Of a stretch of 55,643 nt of DNA, positions 18,081 to 25,737 are shown one piece after another (position 1 is the first letter of the stretch; every line of letters starts with the position of its first letter). Source of the DNA: Virgibacillus senegalensis (GTDB lineage Bacteria > Bacillota > Bacilli > Bacillales > Amphibacillaceae). The notes under the pieces are model-generated. The model had not been told where the DNA came from. It made no database searches and saw nothing but the letters and a program-made list of their open reading frames with translations. The translations under genes were made by a program, and so were the position numbers. Where the stretch lies: assembly GCF_000821245.2 (NCBI RefSeq), contig NZ_LN611423.1, positions 1 through 55,643 on the forward strand. The letters are read 5' to 3'.

Positions 18081-18983
18081 ATGAACGTGGCAATTACGGG
18101 AGGAACCGGTTTTGTCGGTCGTTATGTTACCAAACAGCTCGTCAAGAAAGGACATCGCGTCTATGTATTAACCCGAAACCCGGAGAACTATCGCAATACC
18201 GATTCGATTACATATGTCGGCTGGCTGCATGAAGACTACCATCCAGAATCGGAACTTCCTGCACTGGAGGCGGTTGTCAATTTGGCCGGTGACTCGATAT
18301 TCGGATACTGGACGGAGGAGAAAAAGCAAACGATCATGAACAGCCGACTTCACGCTACCGAAGAGGTGATCCGTATCCTTCGGAAAATGCCTAATAAGCC
18401 GCGCGTACTGGTCAATGGTTCTGCAATGGGATACTACGGCACGTCCACGGAACAAGCGTTTACCGAAAAAACGCAAGAACCCGGCGATGATTTTCTGGCG
18501 AAAGTGGCAGCGAATTGGGAAGCTGCTGCTGCAGAAGCCGAAACACTTGGTGTCCGCACGGTTTATGCACGGTTCGGTTTGATCCTCGGCCGTCAGGGGG
18601 CTTTGCCATTGATGGCTCTTCCTTTCAAACTGATGATGGGAGGAAAGGTCGGCAGCGGCGAGCAATGGGTATCCTGGATTCACATTGACGATGTCGTCGA
18701 ACTTATTTTGTTCGCCATCAACACAGCAGAAATAAGTGGTCCGCTTAACGTTACCTCGCCAAAACCGCAACGTAACAAGGATTTTAGTAAAACCGTTGCA
18801 AAGGTGCTCCACAAACCCTATTGGCTGCCCGTACCGGAAAAATTGATGAAGCCCGTACTAGGTGATATGACCGAGCTGGTGCTCAAAGGGCAATGTGTCC
18901 TTCCCTCTGTAGCCCAGGGACATGGCTATGTTTTTCACTATCCTCGTCTCGAGCCAGCACTACGCGACATTTTCGCAACATAA
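18081..18983 (+). CDS. yfhF: YfhF, TIGR01777-family NAD-dependent epimerase
   Basis: A 300-residue extended short-chain dehydrogenase fold protein: N-terminal GGTGFVG nucleotide motif, the NLAGDSIFGYW family signature, YYG catalytic-like motif in GSAMGYYG, and a C-terminal DUF1731-type segment ending in PRLEPALRDI. Substrate unknown; annotated as sugar-nucleotide epimerase-like. ATG follows AAAGGAGG. A TATAAT at 18037-18042 probably belongs to its promoter. It is divergent from recX. Confidence 0.92.
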   Translation: MNVAITGGTGFVGRYVTKQLVKKGHRVYVLTRNPENYRNTDSITYVGWLHEDYHPESELPALEAVVNLAGDSIFGYWTEEKKQTIMNSRLHATEEVIRILRKMPNKPRVLVNGSAMGYYGTSTEQAFTEKTQEPGDDFLAKVAANWEAAAAEAETLGVRTVYARFGLILGRQGALPLMALPFKLMMGGKVGSGEQWVSWIHIDDVVELILFAINTAEISGPLNVTSPKPQRNKDFSKTVAKVLHKPYWLPVPEKLMKPVLGDMTELVLKGQCVLPSVAQGHGYVFHYPRLEPALRDIFAT

Positions 18984-19138
18984 CAGCTCCAACTGTGTGA
19001 AAACCGGGAGAAACCGTGTCGGAATTTGGTCAAAAATAGTTGTTCCCTTTTTCATGATTTTTGTGTACGATATTCTTGTAAAAACTGCTCTGAAAGGGAT
19101 TTCCCCCATTCGTGCAATAGGTAAGAAGATAAAATTTA

Positions 19139-19205
19139 AAATGGGAAGGCAAATGGTGCGCCACCAGCTTGACTGGTTCTAGTGGGTTCGATTCCCACCC
19201 CGAAT
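19139..19205 (+). ncRNA. tRNA-like element or degenerate tRNA
   Basis: A perfect T-arm, GTGGGTTCGATTCCCAC (five-base stem, seven-base TTCGATT loop), lies at 19182-19198. Upstream in tRNA order are a D-arm-like GGC-AAATGGTGC-GCC (19148-19162, with the GG of a D-loop), an ACCAG/CTGGT stem with only five loop bases (19163-19177) and a four-base variable region. The acceptor halves AAATGGG and CCCGAAT pair in only four to five of seven positions. The anticodon arm is two bases short in the loop, and there is no CCA. It cannot be a normal tRNA. A strong hairpin (19196-19237) overlaps its 3' end. Confidence 0.5.
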
Positions 19206-19237
19206 TTTTGTTGGTTGTTGATAAAAATTCGAGGGTG
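19196..19237 (+). other. Hairpin overlapping the tRNA-like 3' end
   Basis: CCCCGAATTTTT pairs with AAAAATTCGAGGG (one bulged A) around a 13-base GT-rich loop. It competes with the acceptor stem of the tRNA-like element. A further small hairpin CACTAG/CTAGTG follows at about 19247-19265 before the GNAT gene. Confidence 0.55.
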
Positions 19238-19302
19238 AGGCAAGTCACTAGTGATTCCCTAGTGTAACTTTCATCCTCTCCAAAAACAGGAGGGATTTTT
19301 TT

Positions 19303-19857
19303 ATGCTGAAAAAACGTGATTTACATGAAGTTCCACAACTATTCGAGCTAATGAACCATCCGGAGGTATTCCCTTATGTCCGTCATAAAGCCCATTCAAC
19401 AGACGAATTATACTTTTTGACAAAACAAACGATGGAACAGGAGGAAGCAGGCGCACTGCTTTCCCGGACAATCCTGGATGAGTACCAGCAGCCAATTGGC
19501 ACGATTAATTTGTTTGATATAAATGAAAACAAAGGCTTCCTTGCTACATGGATCGGCCATCCTTTTTTCGGCAAAGGCTACAACCGGATGGCCAAGGAGC
19601 AGTTTTTAGAGGAAGTGTTCACCGTGCATGCGATGGAAGCAGTGTTTATCAAAATTCGCAAGACTAACGAACGATCGATGCGCGCAGCATTGAAGTTGCC
19701 TTACCTTCAATCTGGACAATCCGACTACCCGGATGTCTTTCAAGCCATAAACGCAAACAGCGAGGAGCCTGTATATGATTTATTTGCCATCACCCCGGCA
19801 AACTACTTCCTGCATCGCAAGCCTGTCGGAATAACTGAAGGGGAAGCAGTCGTATAA
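19303..19857 (+). CDS. GNAT-family N-acetyltransferase (RimJ/RimL type)
   Basis: A 184-residue acetyltransferase of the ribosomal-protein-acetyltransferase-like group: LATWIGHPFFGKGYNRMAKEQ corresponds to the acetyl-CoA-binding region and KIRKTNERSMRAALKLP to the C-terminal NxxS motif. Acceptor substrate is unknown. ATG follows AGGAGGGA. The C-terminus is longer than the core domain. It lies between yfhF and yfhE and is not part of the B. subtilis block. Confidence 0.87.
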   Translation: MLKKRDLHEVPQLFELMNHPEVFPYVRHKAHSTDELYFLTKQTMEQEEAGALLSRTILDEYQQPIGTINLFDINENKGFLATWIGHPFFGKGYNRMAKEQFLEEVFTVHAMEAVFIKIRKTNERSMRAALKLPYLQSGQSDYPDVFQAINANSEEPVYDLFAITPANYFLHRKPVGITEGEAVV

Positions 19858-19934
19858 AGGAAGCTATTTGGGAAATGCTAGATGAAAAGCTTGTATGTAC
19901 CGAACTGCAGGTGATTCAGAAAGTGAGGGATTCT

Positions 19935-20057
19935 ATGAGCACGAAGAAAGGCGTCAACGATCCAAAGAGCACTCTTTCCAAAACACAGCAAGTTCTTTAT
20001 CAAAAAGAATTCAAAACAGCAGATCGCATGTATTCTCAATCGAAAAAGCGAGTTTAA
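19935..20057 (+). CDS. yfhE: YfhE-like 40-residue protein
   Basis: A 40-residue basic protein with the YfhE-family core STLSKTQQVLYQKEFKTADR. The ATG at 19935 follows AAGTGAGGGA; the longer frame upstream lacks a ribosome site. Position downstream of yfhF supports the assignment. Function unknown. A DnaA-box cluster follows directly. Confidence 0.8.
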   Translation: MSTKKGVNDPKSTLSKTQQVLYQKEFKTADRMYSQSKKRV

Positions 20058-20112
20058 GATCGCCATAGGTCGGGAATGTTTGTAGTGTAGCCCAATAAGT
20101 TGTGGGCAAAAG

Positions 20113-20273
20113 TTATCCACAAGGTTGTGCACACTGTTAATAAGTATATTAAAAACTTGCTGTACCTGCATTTCCAATGTTGATGAAAATCTTATTAACT
20201 TTTCGACCGTTTTTGTGGATTATGTGGAAAATATCCACAAACCGTGTGTATAACCGCTTTTGTTTGTGGATAA
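20113..20273. promoter_or_regulatory. Cluster of DnaA boxes outside oriC
   Basis: Three exact matches to TTATNCACA lie in 160 bases: TTATCCACA at 20113-20121 (plus), and TGTGTATAA at 20245-20253 and TGTGGATAA at 20265-20273 (both minus-strand boxes). Four one-mismatch boxes accompany them: 20125-20133, 20214-20222, 20223-20231 and 20231-20239. The region has no gene. There is no dnaA, dnaN, rpmH or gyr gene nearby, so this is not the origin. B. subtilis has DnaA-box clusters outside oriC that affect initiation timing; this is the likely analogue. Confidence 0.85.
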
Positions 20274-20351
20274 GATTGTTAGTAAGTGATTGTCCTACTC
20301 CAAACGTTTTCCCGATTCCTCCCCTTTTTCGGTTACGAGTTCGACAATCAG

Positions 20352-20393
20352 AAAAAAGAAGGCTTTCGCTGTTGAGCGAAAGCCTTCTTTTTA
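20352..20393. terminator. Bidirectional terminator
   Basis: AAAGAAGGCTTTCGCT / AGCGAAAGCCTTCTTT, a 16-base perfect stem with a four-base loop. It ends the minus-strand gene at 20391 and could end plus-strand transcription coming through the DnaA-box region. Confidence 0.92.
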
Positions 20394-20681
20394 TGTAAAG
20401 GATAAATCTGCATGAATCCGTCTGGATAACAACTCGTGCGCAATTTGAGATGCTTCCCAAGCTGTTTCGCCAAAGCCGTACCCAGCTGCGATACCTGCGC
20501 ATTCAAGTTCCAACGCTGCCTGCCAGACAACTGTCTTCGTCTTAACCGGAAGCATGACTGTCAGCGCCCCTTCCTGTTCCTGCTTCACCGTCAATTCAGC
20601 GCTGTCCATTCGCATTCCGTTTACCAGCCACTCTGCCATATCGGTACCTTGTTCGGGATATAAAGCAAGACAGCCAATCAT
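20391..20681 (-). CDS. Conserved-looking hypothetical protein
   Basis: A 96-residue protein with a good ribosome site (GGGAGGAAG before the ATG) and a strong terminator. No family recognised. It begins with a beta-rich half and ends in helices rich in Ala (WEASQIAHELLSRR). No signal peptide. It is divergent from the XRE regulator with a 134-base AT-rich promoter region between. Confidence 0.75.
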   Translation of the reverse strand: MIGCLALYPEQGTDMAEWLVNGMRMDSAELTVKQEQEGALTVMLPVKTKTVVWQAALELECAGIAAGYGFGETAWEASQIAHELLSRRIHADLSFT

Positions 20682-20815
20682 CCTTTACTTCCTCCCTTTG
20701 TTCTATTTGGTAACATTTTACTACATGTTCATCAACAGAACAATAGTTTTCGCACTTTTTCTCGTAATAATGATACGATAACGATTAACAAATACAAGTT
20801 GCGAGTGATTGATAG

Positions 20816-21232
20816 ATGAACCATGAACAACTAGCATACAATTTAAAATTTTATCGCGAACAATCGGGCTGGACTCAAAAACAGCTGTCAGAAAAAATGA
20901 ATGTCTCCCGCTCTGTGGTAACCAAATGGGAAAATGGCGCTGTCCTTCCTGATTTAAAATCGCTTATCAAACTTAGCCATTTTTTTGATGTATCCATCGA
21001 TTTGATCGTAGGTATCAATAAACCACGCGAGGATGTACTCAAGGAGTTCAACCGTCTTTATAATTCTGGCGGGGATTCCATAGACGAAGAAACCTTGGAA
21101 ATCTTCGATTACTTAATGAAACACCCTCAGTTCAAAGAACAGGTGAAACAGATGAAGGATCTTCCCCTAAAGAGGCAAAAGGCCATCCACCGGATGATTG
21201 CCAATATAGTGGAGGAGTTCGGCCGGGTATAA
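20816..21232 (+). CDS. XRE-family transcriptional regulator
   Basis: A 138-residue repressor-type protein. N-terminal helix-turn-helix of the Cro/C1 type: LKFYREQSGWTQKQLSEKMNVSRSVVTKWENG, then LIKLSHFFDVSIDLIVG (residues about 5-65), followed by a helical C-terminal part that probably dimerises. The target is not known. It faces the small gene at 21281 and the proteasome-like gene in convergent orientation, so direct control of that operon would need a separate site. Confidence 0.9.
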   Translation: MNHEQLAYNLKFYREQSGWTQKQLSEKMNVSRSVVTKWENGAVLPDLKSLIKLSHFFDVSIDLIVGINKPREDVLKEFNRLYNSGGDSIDEETLEIFDYLMKHPQFKEQVKQMKDLPLKRQKAIHRMIANIVEEFGRV

Positions 21233-21255
21233 CCACATACTTTATCTTTTTCACA

Positions 21256-21283
21256 CATAAAAAAACCCGGTTGCCCGGGATTA
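21256..21283. terminator. Terminator between the XRE gene and the 55-residue gene
   Basis: CCCGG-loop-CCGGG stem with A7 on the left (T7 on the minus strand) and TTATTTTT on the right. Works for both converging genes. Confidence 0.82.
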
Positions 21284-21448
21284 TTTTTGGTTAGCCTGTT
21301 TTTTATCGAATTTCTCGAATACCTTCTTGGCAACATTGTCTTTTTCTCTTTTCTCTGCCTCTTCCAGTTCAAACAGAACCCTGTCATTGTCAGGCAGTTT
21401 AAAGTACTCTTCTTTCCGAGACTTTTCATTCTTCAATGCCATTTGCAT
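21281..21448 (-). CDS. 55-residue charged protein downstream of the proteasome-like gene
   Basis: ATG at 21448 follows AGGAGAGGGG at four bases. The product is 55 residues with almost half Lys/Glu/Asp, predicted all-helical (LFELEEAEKREKDNVAKKV). No family recognised. It starts 48 bases after the stop of the proteasome-like gene on the same strand and ends at a terminator, so it is likely cotranscribed. It could be an adaptor or simply a neighbour. Confidence 0.78.
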   Translation of the reverse strand: MQMALKNEKSRKEEYFKLPDNDRVLFELEEAEKREKDNVAKKVFEKFDKKQANQK

Positions 21449-21496
21449 TTTGCCCCTCTCCTAAAATTCACCCTCCGGGACTACGGCTTATACACG

Positions 21497-22759
21497 TTAA
21501 AACTGCTGGTTGATATCCGGATCAAAATAACTCTTCCGTTTAATCCAGACAAAGCCGTCTCCTTTGGTAATCACAGCCACGTCAATAGGCGGTCCGACAG
21601 ATTCTGTCGCTCTCGTCAGCCTCTTCTTAAAGGAAGTAAGATTGACGAGTGCTTCAGCCATTTCTGCCAGTTCCTCTTTCGGCAGTGATCTTACAATGCC
21701 AAGCAAGGGTCTGACATATTGATCCTGTTGATATTCTTCCACTGAATCCTTGATTGATTCATATAGTTCATTACCCATTTTCTTCATCGTTCTAACCTGT
21801 TCTGCCGAAAACTTGATATTTAATTGTTTTTGAATGTGTTCATGATAATCGCCAAGGACCCTGTCGATGATGCCGAACATCGCCTCTTCCATGTTCGGTT
21901 CAATTCCGCCCATAAAAGAATCGACCATTTCCCGCTGGGCAAACGCAGTGATGGAAGCAGTACCGGCCTGTTTATCATTGGTATAGCTGATTTTTCGTTC
22001 CCGGAGCTTTTTGTATTTGAGCTTGCCGAACACGAATCCCTCCAATCGGTATTCGATCAAATGAGGAAAAATTTCTTTATCACCATAGCCTGCGATGACC
22101 AGTCCAGTGCTTCCGAGACTGAAGAAATCCTTTTTAACTGCCTCAAAGGCAAGCCGGATAAGCTTTTCTTCCAGCGAGTCGGGAACAGAATAAACAATCA
22201 GTTCTTGTTTGATTTCCATTATTACGTCTTTAAACTTTTCCTTGAACGGCGCATAGTCGATGTCCAGGAATTCTTTCTCCATGCTGGCATATTCTGCCGT
22301 TCGCTCTTCGATTTCCTTGGTTAGGCATTCGGTGACTTTATCATCGTTGACGATTTCACCGTCGCTTTTACAGTTGTCTACCTCTTCTTCCACATCACGG
22401 ACAATCCTTTTCAGGAGATCTGAAAAGGTCCTATGTATGATGATCTCTTCAATCTCCTCGGCCTTGAACCGCTCTTCCCTGTTCAAAAATGAAATAAAAT
22501 CATCCACATAATCGCTGACATCATCAAAAGTGCGATCCTGTAATTCTGCTCGGTAAGATTTGATAATAACTTCCCAGGGAACTTCCATGAAAGAAGCCGC
22601 GCCATATACCATAAACCCGATGGAGTGATGCTTGGATAAGGAAAACAGCTTGTTGGCAGAATTGTACACCTTCTGTACGCCTTCTCTTCCGCTCGTTACG
22701 GCACTGTCCGCAGCCAAAGACATGCCGAGTTTATTCATGATAGTCACTTCTGCAGTCAT
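21497..22759 (-). CDS. Proteasome-beta-like Ntn-hydrolase-fold protein (420 residues)
   Basis: The N-terminus MTAEVTIMNKLGMSLAADS aligns with proteasome beta and HslV N-termini (TTTxGIxxKDGVVLAADT). If Met is removed from ATG 22759, Thr2 becomes the N-terminal nucleophile. Asp18 matches Asp17 of beta subunits, and Lys37 before Leu-Phe matches Lys33. A TGLVIAGYG strand, a FAQREMVDSFMGGIE segment and a C-terminal IDVAVITKGDGFVW (about 392-405) match the rest of the beta fold. Two helical insertions (about 75-205 and 290-370) roughly double the usual length. The GTG three codons upstream would bury the Thr and has poorer spacing. Peptidase activity is inferred; the Ser129/Asp166/Ser169 counterparts are not clear. 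Confidence 0.72.
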   Translation of the reverse strand: MTAEVTIMNKLGMSLAADSAVTSGREGVQKVYNSANKLFSLSKHHSIGFMVYGAASFMEVPWEVIIKSYRAELQDRTFDDVSDYVDDFISFLNREERFKAEEIEEIIIHRTFSDLLKRIVRDVEEEVDNCKSDGEIVNDDKVTECLTKEIEERTAEYASMEKEFLDIDYAPFKEKFKDVIMEIKQELIVYSVPDSLEEKLIRLAFEAVKKDFFSLGSTGLVIAGYGDKEIFPHLIEYRLEGFVFGKLKYKKLRERKISYTNDKQAGTASITAFAQREMVDSFMGGIEPNMEEAMFGIIDRVLGDYHEHIQKQLNIKFSAEQVRTMKKMGNELYESIKDSVEEYQQDQYVRPLLGIVRSLPKEELAEMAEALVNLTSFKKRLTRATESVGPPIDVAVITKGDGFVWIKRKSYFDPDINQQF

Positions 22760-23066
22760 CTGCTTCACGCCTTTCCCGATTAGCTATTCTCTATGTTGTA
22801 TAACCAAATCAACACCGAACAAAACGTTGACCACAGCGAGACTTATACATGCATAAACGGCTTCTCTGTTACAAAACATGTAGATAAACCTAAGCTTCCT
22901 AATCACGAAACTGGACGATTGACCTAACTCATTTTCCTTTCCTGCTTCTAAAGTAACAATTATTTCAAGAAAAAGCGGTTTTCCTTACAAAAAAAGGGGG
23001 AAATGATATAATTGACATCGGGATAGAAAAATATCGTTCTGTCCTTAGCTAAAAGGAATGACAACA

Positions 23067-23759
23067 ATGGATAAGAAATCAATTGAAGCAGAAATTGCCA
23101 GCTACACCGGCAAACTATTCAGAGACAATTTCGGCAAAGGACCATCTTCTATTTATGTTTCATTTGTCCAACCGTATATAACCATCCATCTTCGTAATTT
23201 TCTTGCACCGATGGAAAAAGTGCTCGTCAAACAGAACAACAACCTTAAAGTCCAGGAAACCCGTGACTTGCTGATGCAGGAATTATTGCCTGATATCAAG
23301 GCAACCATCCGAACCACAGCAAAGGTAGACATCCGAAGCGTATACTATGACTGGTCATTGGAAAACAGGACCGGCATCATCATAGCGGAAATGACCGACA
23401 ACGATGAGGAAATTGATACTGACTATTTGAGCTATCCGAGTCGAGATCAGGTTCATGAGGAGATAATCCGATTTAGTGAAAAGGCCCAAAAGGCTCCACG
23501 AAGCCTGCATTCGATGATGCTGAACCCGCGGACACTGGTGATTGTCCGTAAAGGGATCCTGGTACGAATCGAAAAAGAACTTATTGCTGCCGGATTTGAA
23601 GAACAGTTAAAGCTATCCAAGCGCCGGCTGGAAAAAAGTTTACTAAACACGGATCTGCTGGAATCTTTGCTTGGGGTCCAAATTGAGGATGTTTTTGCCG
23701 ATTGGGACTTCTCCATTGATAAAGGCTATCTGATAATCATCATGAAACCAGATAAATAA
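23067..23759 (+). CDS. Tandem DUF2294-like protein
   Basis: A 230-residue protein with two related halves. The first (about 5-105) has the DUF2294 signature FGKGPSSIYVSFVQPYITIH, PMEKVLVK and VRSVYYDW-like strands. The second (about 130-225) repeats this as PRTLVIVRKGILVRIEKELI, LLGVQIEDVFADWDF. Function unknown. The ATG at 23067 is chosen because it follows AAAAGGA at nine bases. Divergent from the proteasome-like gene; ends at a strong terminator. Confidence 0.82.
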   Translation: MDKKSIEAEIASYTGKLFRDNFGKGPSSIYVSFVQPYITIHLRNFLAPMEKVLVKQNNNLKVQETRDLLMQELLPDIKATIRTTAKVDIRSVYYDWSLENRTGIIIAEMTDNDEEIDTDYLSYPSRDQVHEEIIRFSEKAQKAPRSLHSMMLNPRTLVIVRKGILVRIEKELIAAGFEEQLKLSKRRLEKSLLNTDLLESLLGVQIEDVFADWDFSIDKGYLIIIMKPDK

Positions 23760-23795
23760 CAGGTGGAAATGAGCTGGAACAATAAAGCCAGCCGT

Positions 23796-23832
23796 AAGCC
23801 GAAAAGGAATTGCTCCTTTTCGGCTTTTTAGT
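23796..23832 (+). terminator. Terminator of the DUF2294 gene
   Basis: AAGCCGAAAAGGA / TCCTTTTCGGCTT stem with a five-base loop followed by TTTTAG. Confidence 0.92.
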
Positions 23833-23900
23833 TAGCAAAAATTTCCACTGTCCAGCTGGCTAACTGAAAATTCATGTGTACAACAGGGGGAGAAGATAAC

Positions 23901-24074
23901 ATGTTTAAAGTAACCGGATTAGCAAAGGGTGGCATTCGTATAGAATTTTATCAAGACAATGAACAACTGGTATTTGAATCATACGAAGAGGCAACTGCCT
24001 TCATCGAAAAAGCAAAAAAGGAGAATACGTTGCCTGATAACTACCAGTTGATTATCGAGGAAGTCGCAAAGTGA
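23901..24074 (+). CDS. 57-residue hypothetical protein
   Basis: ATG at 23901 follows AGGGGGAG at eight bases. The 57-residue product has a beta-beta-alpha-beta look (GGIRIEFYQDNEQLVFESYEEATAFIEKAK). I do not recognise a family. It is followed after 76 bases by the DUF4003 gene, possibly in one transcript. A gene of similar size and style lies at 34712-34903. Confidence 0.72.
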   Translation: MFKVTGLAKGGIRIEFYQDNEQLVFESYEEATAFIEKAKKENTLPDNYQLIIEEVAK

Positions 24075-24150
24075 ATCACCTGATAAATATTGAAACTTAT
24101 TACTGACATCCTTCGTATATGTAGGAAACCGGACAAAGGGACGTGTTTAG

Positions 24151-25149
24151 ATGTATACGAAGGATTTACAACAAAAAACGGCAGCAAACTTACACATTTT
24201 TGATGAACTGAAAGCTAAGCTGAAATGGAAGGTTTCTGACCAGCAGGTACTGATGATGGCTGCTTCCATTTATGTCGTAAATGGCAAAACTTTCGATTAT
24301 AAGCGGTTTATCCAGCTGGCTGACTATATAAAGCAGGAATCTGGAATATTTTCTTCATTGAAATCCCAATCCAGATTCACTGTTGCCGCGATGCTTGATG
24401 TCCGTTATACCGATTCCCGGGAAAAATTCCAGGAAATGCGCAGGGTTTATAAGCAGTTGGTCGAGGCAGGATTTCGCCGTGGCATATTCACCTATATTTC
24501 CGCCATGGTCCTGTTGTCCCATGGCAAGGAAAGCGGTGATTTCAGCGAAGAGATACTAAAGGCGGATGCTATTTTTCAAAAGATGAAAGACGAACACAGC
24601 TTCCTCACTTCCAGCAGTGACTATCCTCTGGCTGCGCTGTTGGCACAAAAGGAAGGAATCGTCACTGAATTGATCGACCGGACAGAGACCTATTATCAAC
24701 GGCTGAACCAGCAAGGATTCCGTAAAGGCAATGACCTGCAGTTTATGAGTCACATACTGACACTGGATGATAATGAAGAAGCGGAAGCGGATTTATTGGT
24801 TGAGCGGGCAGCCTGGGTTCATCAGGCTTTTGGCCAGGCAGGTATGAAACAAAAAACAAAATTTTATCCGGAGATGGGCATGCTGGCACTGCTGCCAGAA
24901 GAACTCGTTGATTTGGGTGTGATCAAACAAATCATCGATGAACTGAGCGAGCACCGGTCGTTCCGATGGCAAAAGGATATCACGACTATCCTTGCCGTCA
25001 ATTTGTTCATGAGCGACAAGCTAGCAGATGCTTCCCTATTGGAAACAAGTCTTTACACCACAATGGAAACCGTGATACAGGCACAGCAGGCTGCAATGCT
25101 TGCAGCCATTGCAGGAGCATCTGTCGCGACCTCTTCAAGCAGCAGTTAA
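24151..25149 (+). CDS. DUF4003 family protein
   Basis: A 332-residue all-helical cytosolic protein resembling DUF4003: KLKWKVSDQQVLMMAASIYV near the start, FRRGIFTYISAMVLL, YPLAALLA and QGFRKGNDLQFMSHIL in the middle. The C-terminus is low-complexity (Ala-rich, then SSSSS). Family function is unknown. ATG at 24151 has a modest site (AAAGGGACG). It is followed by a large palindromic intergenic repeat. Confidence 0.82.
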   Translation: MYTKDLQQKTAANLHIFDELKAKLKWKVSDQQVLMMAASIYVVNGKTFDYKRFIQLADYIKQESGIFSSLKSQSRFTVAAMLDVRYTDSREKFQEMRRVYKQLVEAGFRRGIFTYISAMVLLSHGKESGDFSEEILKADAIFQKMKDEHSFLTSSSDYPLAALLAQKEGIVTELIDRTETYYQRLNQQGFRKGNDLQFMSHILTLDDNEEAEADLLVERAAWVHQAFGQAGMKQKTKFYPEMGMLALLPEELVDLGVIKQIIDELSEHRSFRWQKDITTILAVNLFMSDKLADASLLETSLYTTMETVIQAQQAAMLAAIAGASVATSSSSS

Positions 25150-25197
25150 AATTTCACTTGATCACGAATTACGTAAACGCCTTGGTTATCCCCCGAT

Positions 25198-25432
25198 AAA
25201 GAAAACTTTCCTATTGGCGAGCCTTCTGGCGATGCTATCAACGCTCGTTGTTGATTCCGCGAATCGCTCGTCGGTGGATACTTGCCGCGGGCACGGCCTC
25301 AGCTAACTTGGTCAAGAAGATCACTTGACCAAGTGGATCTTCGGCTCGCGCTGTTCCCGCAGGCGTCACCACCGCTCGCTCATCGCGGAATTACCAAGGG
25401 CCAATCTAAAAAGAGTTGATTTTCTTTGATTT
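25198..25432. repeat. Long imperfect palindromic intergenic repeat (copy 1)
   Basis: The outer arms at 25255 (TTCCGCGA...CGGTGG) pair with 25371-25390 (CCACCG...TCGCGGAA). The centre holds a TTGGTCAAG / CTTGACCAA hairpin, and the inner flanks are GC-rich. Still further out, TATTGGC (about 25212) pairs with GCCAAT (about 25400). This is the type of dispersed extragenic palindrome common in Bacillaceae genomes. No reading frame is convincing in it. Related blocks lie near 35010 and 54374. Confidence 0.75.
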
Positions 25433-25458
25433 AAAAAAGAAAACCAACTCTTTTTTCT
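25409..25458. terminator. Terminator at the right end of the palindromic repeat
   Basis: AAGAGTTGATTTTCTT pairs with AAGAAAACCAACTCTT around a short loop, with a T run (TTTTTTCTTG) to the right and A-rich sequence to the left. It may end the DUF4003 transcript. Confidence 0.78.
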
Positions 25459-25476
25459 TGTACTGTCATAAACCTG

Positions 25477-25695
25477 GTGCCAAAACCAAGAGTTATTCGT
25501 TCCGAAGAACATATCGATCAACTCACCTTTCAAAACAGTGATACCTTAAAGAAAGGGCGAAGGAACGATATAATATTGAATAGCGAATCGAAGCATAGAC
25601 ACGGATATGAGGTCGCCTCATCTTCGGGTCTCGAAGGCATGCGCATTCAAGGTGCGATGACGATTTTTCACGGCAAACGTAAAACGAATCGTTAA
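25477..25695 (+). CDS. Possible 72-residue protein (weak)
   Basis: An open frame from GTG at 25477 gives a basic, hydrophilic product (SEEHIDQLTFQNSDTLKKGRR..., ending FHGKRKTNR). There is no ribosome-binding site before the GTG. It is bounded by terminators on both sides (25409-25458 and 25738-25786). No family recognised. It may be a decayed gene. Confidence 0.3.
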   Translation: MPKPRVIRSEEHIDQLTFQNSDTLKKGRRNDIILNSESKHRHGYEVASSSGLEGMRIQGAMTIFHGKRKTNR

Positions 25696-25737
25696 ACTAA
25701 TGAAGGAATAGAGGGCACAAACCTCTATAAATTAGAC

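Noticed and set aside
18984-19302. T-box or ordinary tRNA gene
   Set aside because: No T-box sequence (GGTGGNACC); the anticodon arm is too short and the acceptor stem poorly paired for a working tRNA.
20058-20390. Chromosomal or plasmid replication origin
   Set aside because: DnaA boxes are present, but no dnaA, dnaN or rep gene and no clear AT-rich unwinding trio array; treated as a DnaA-binding cluster.
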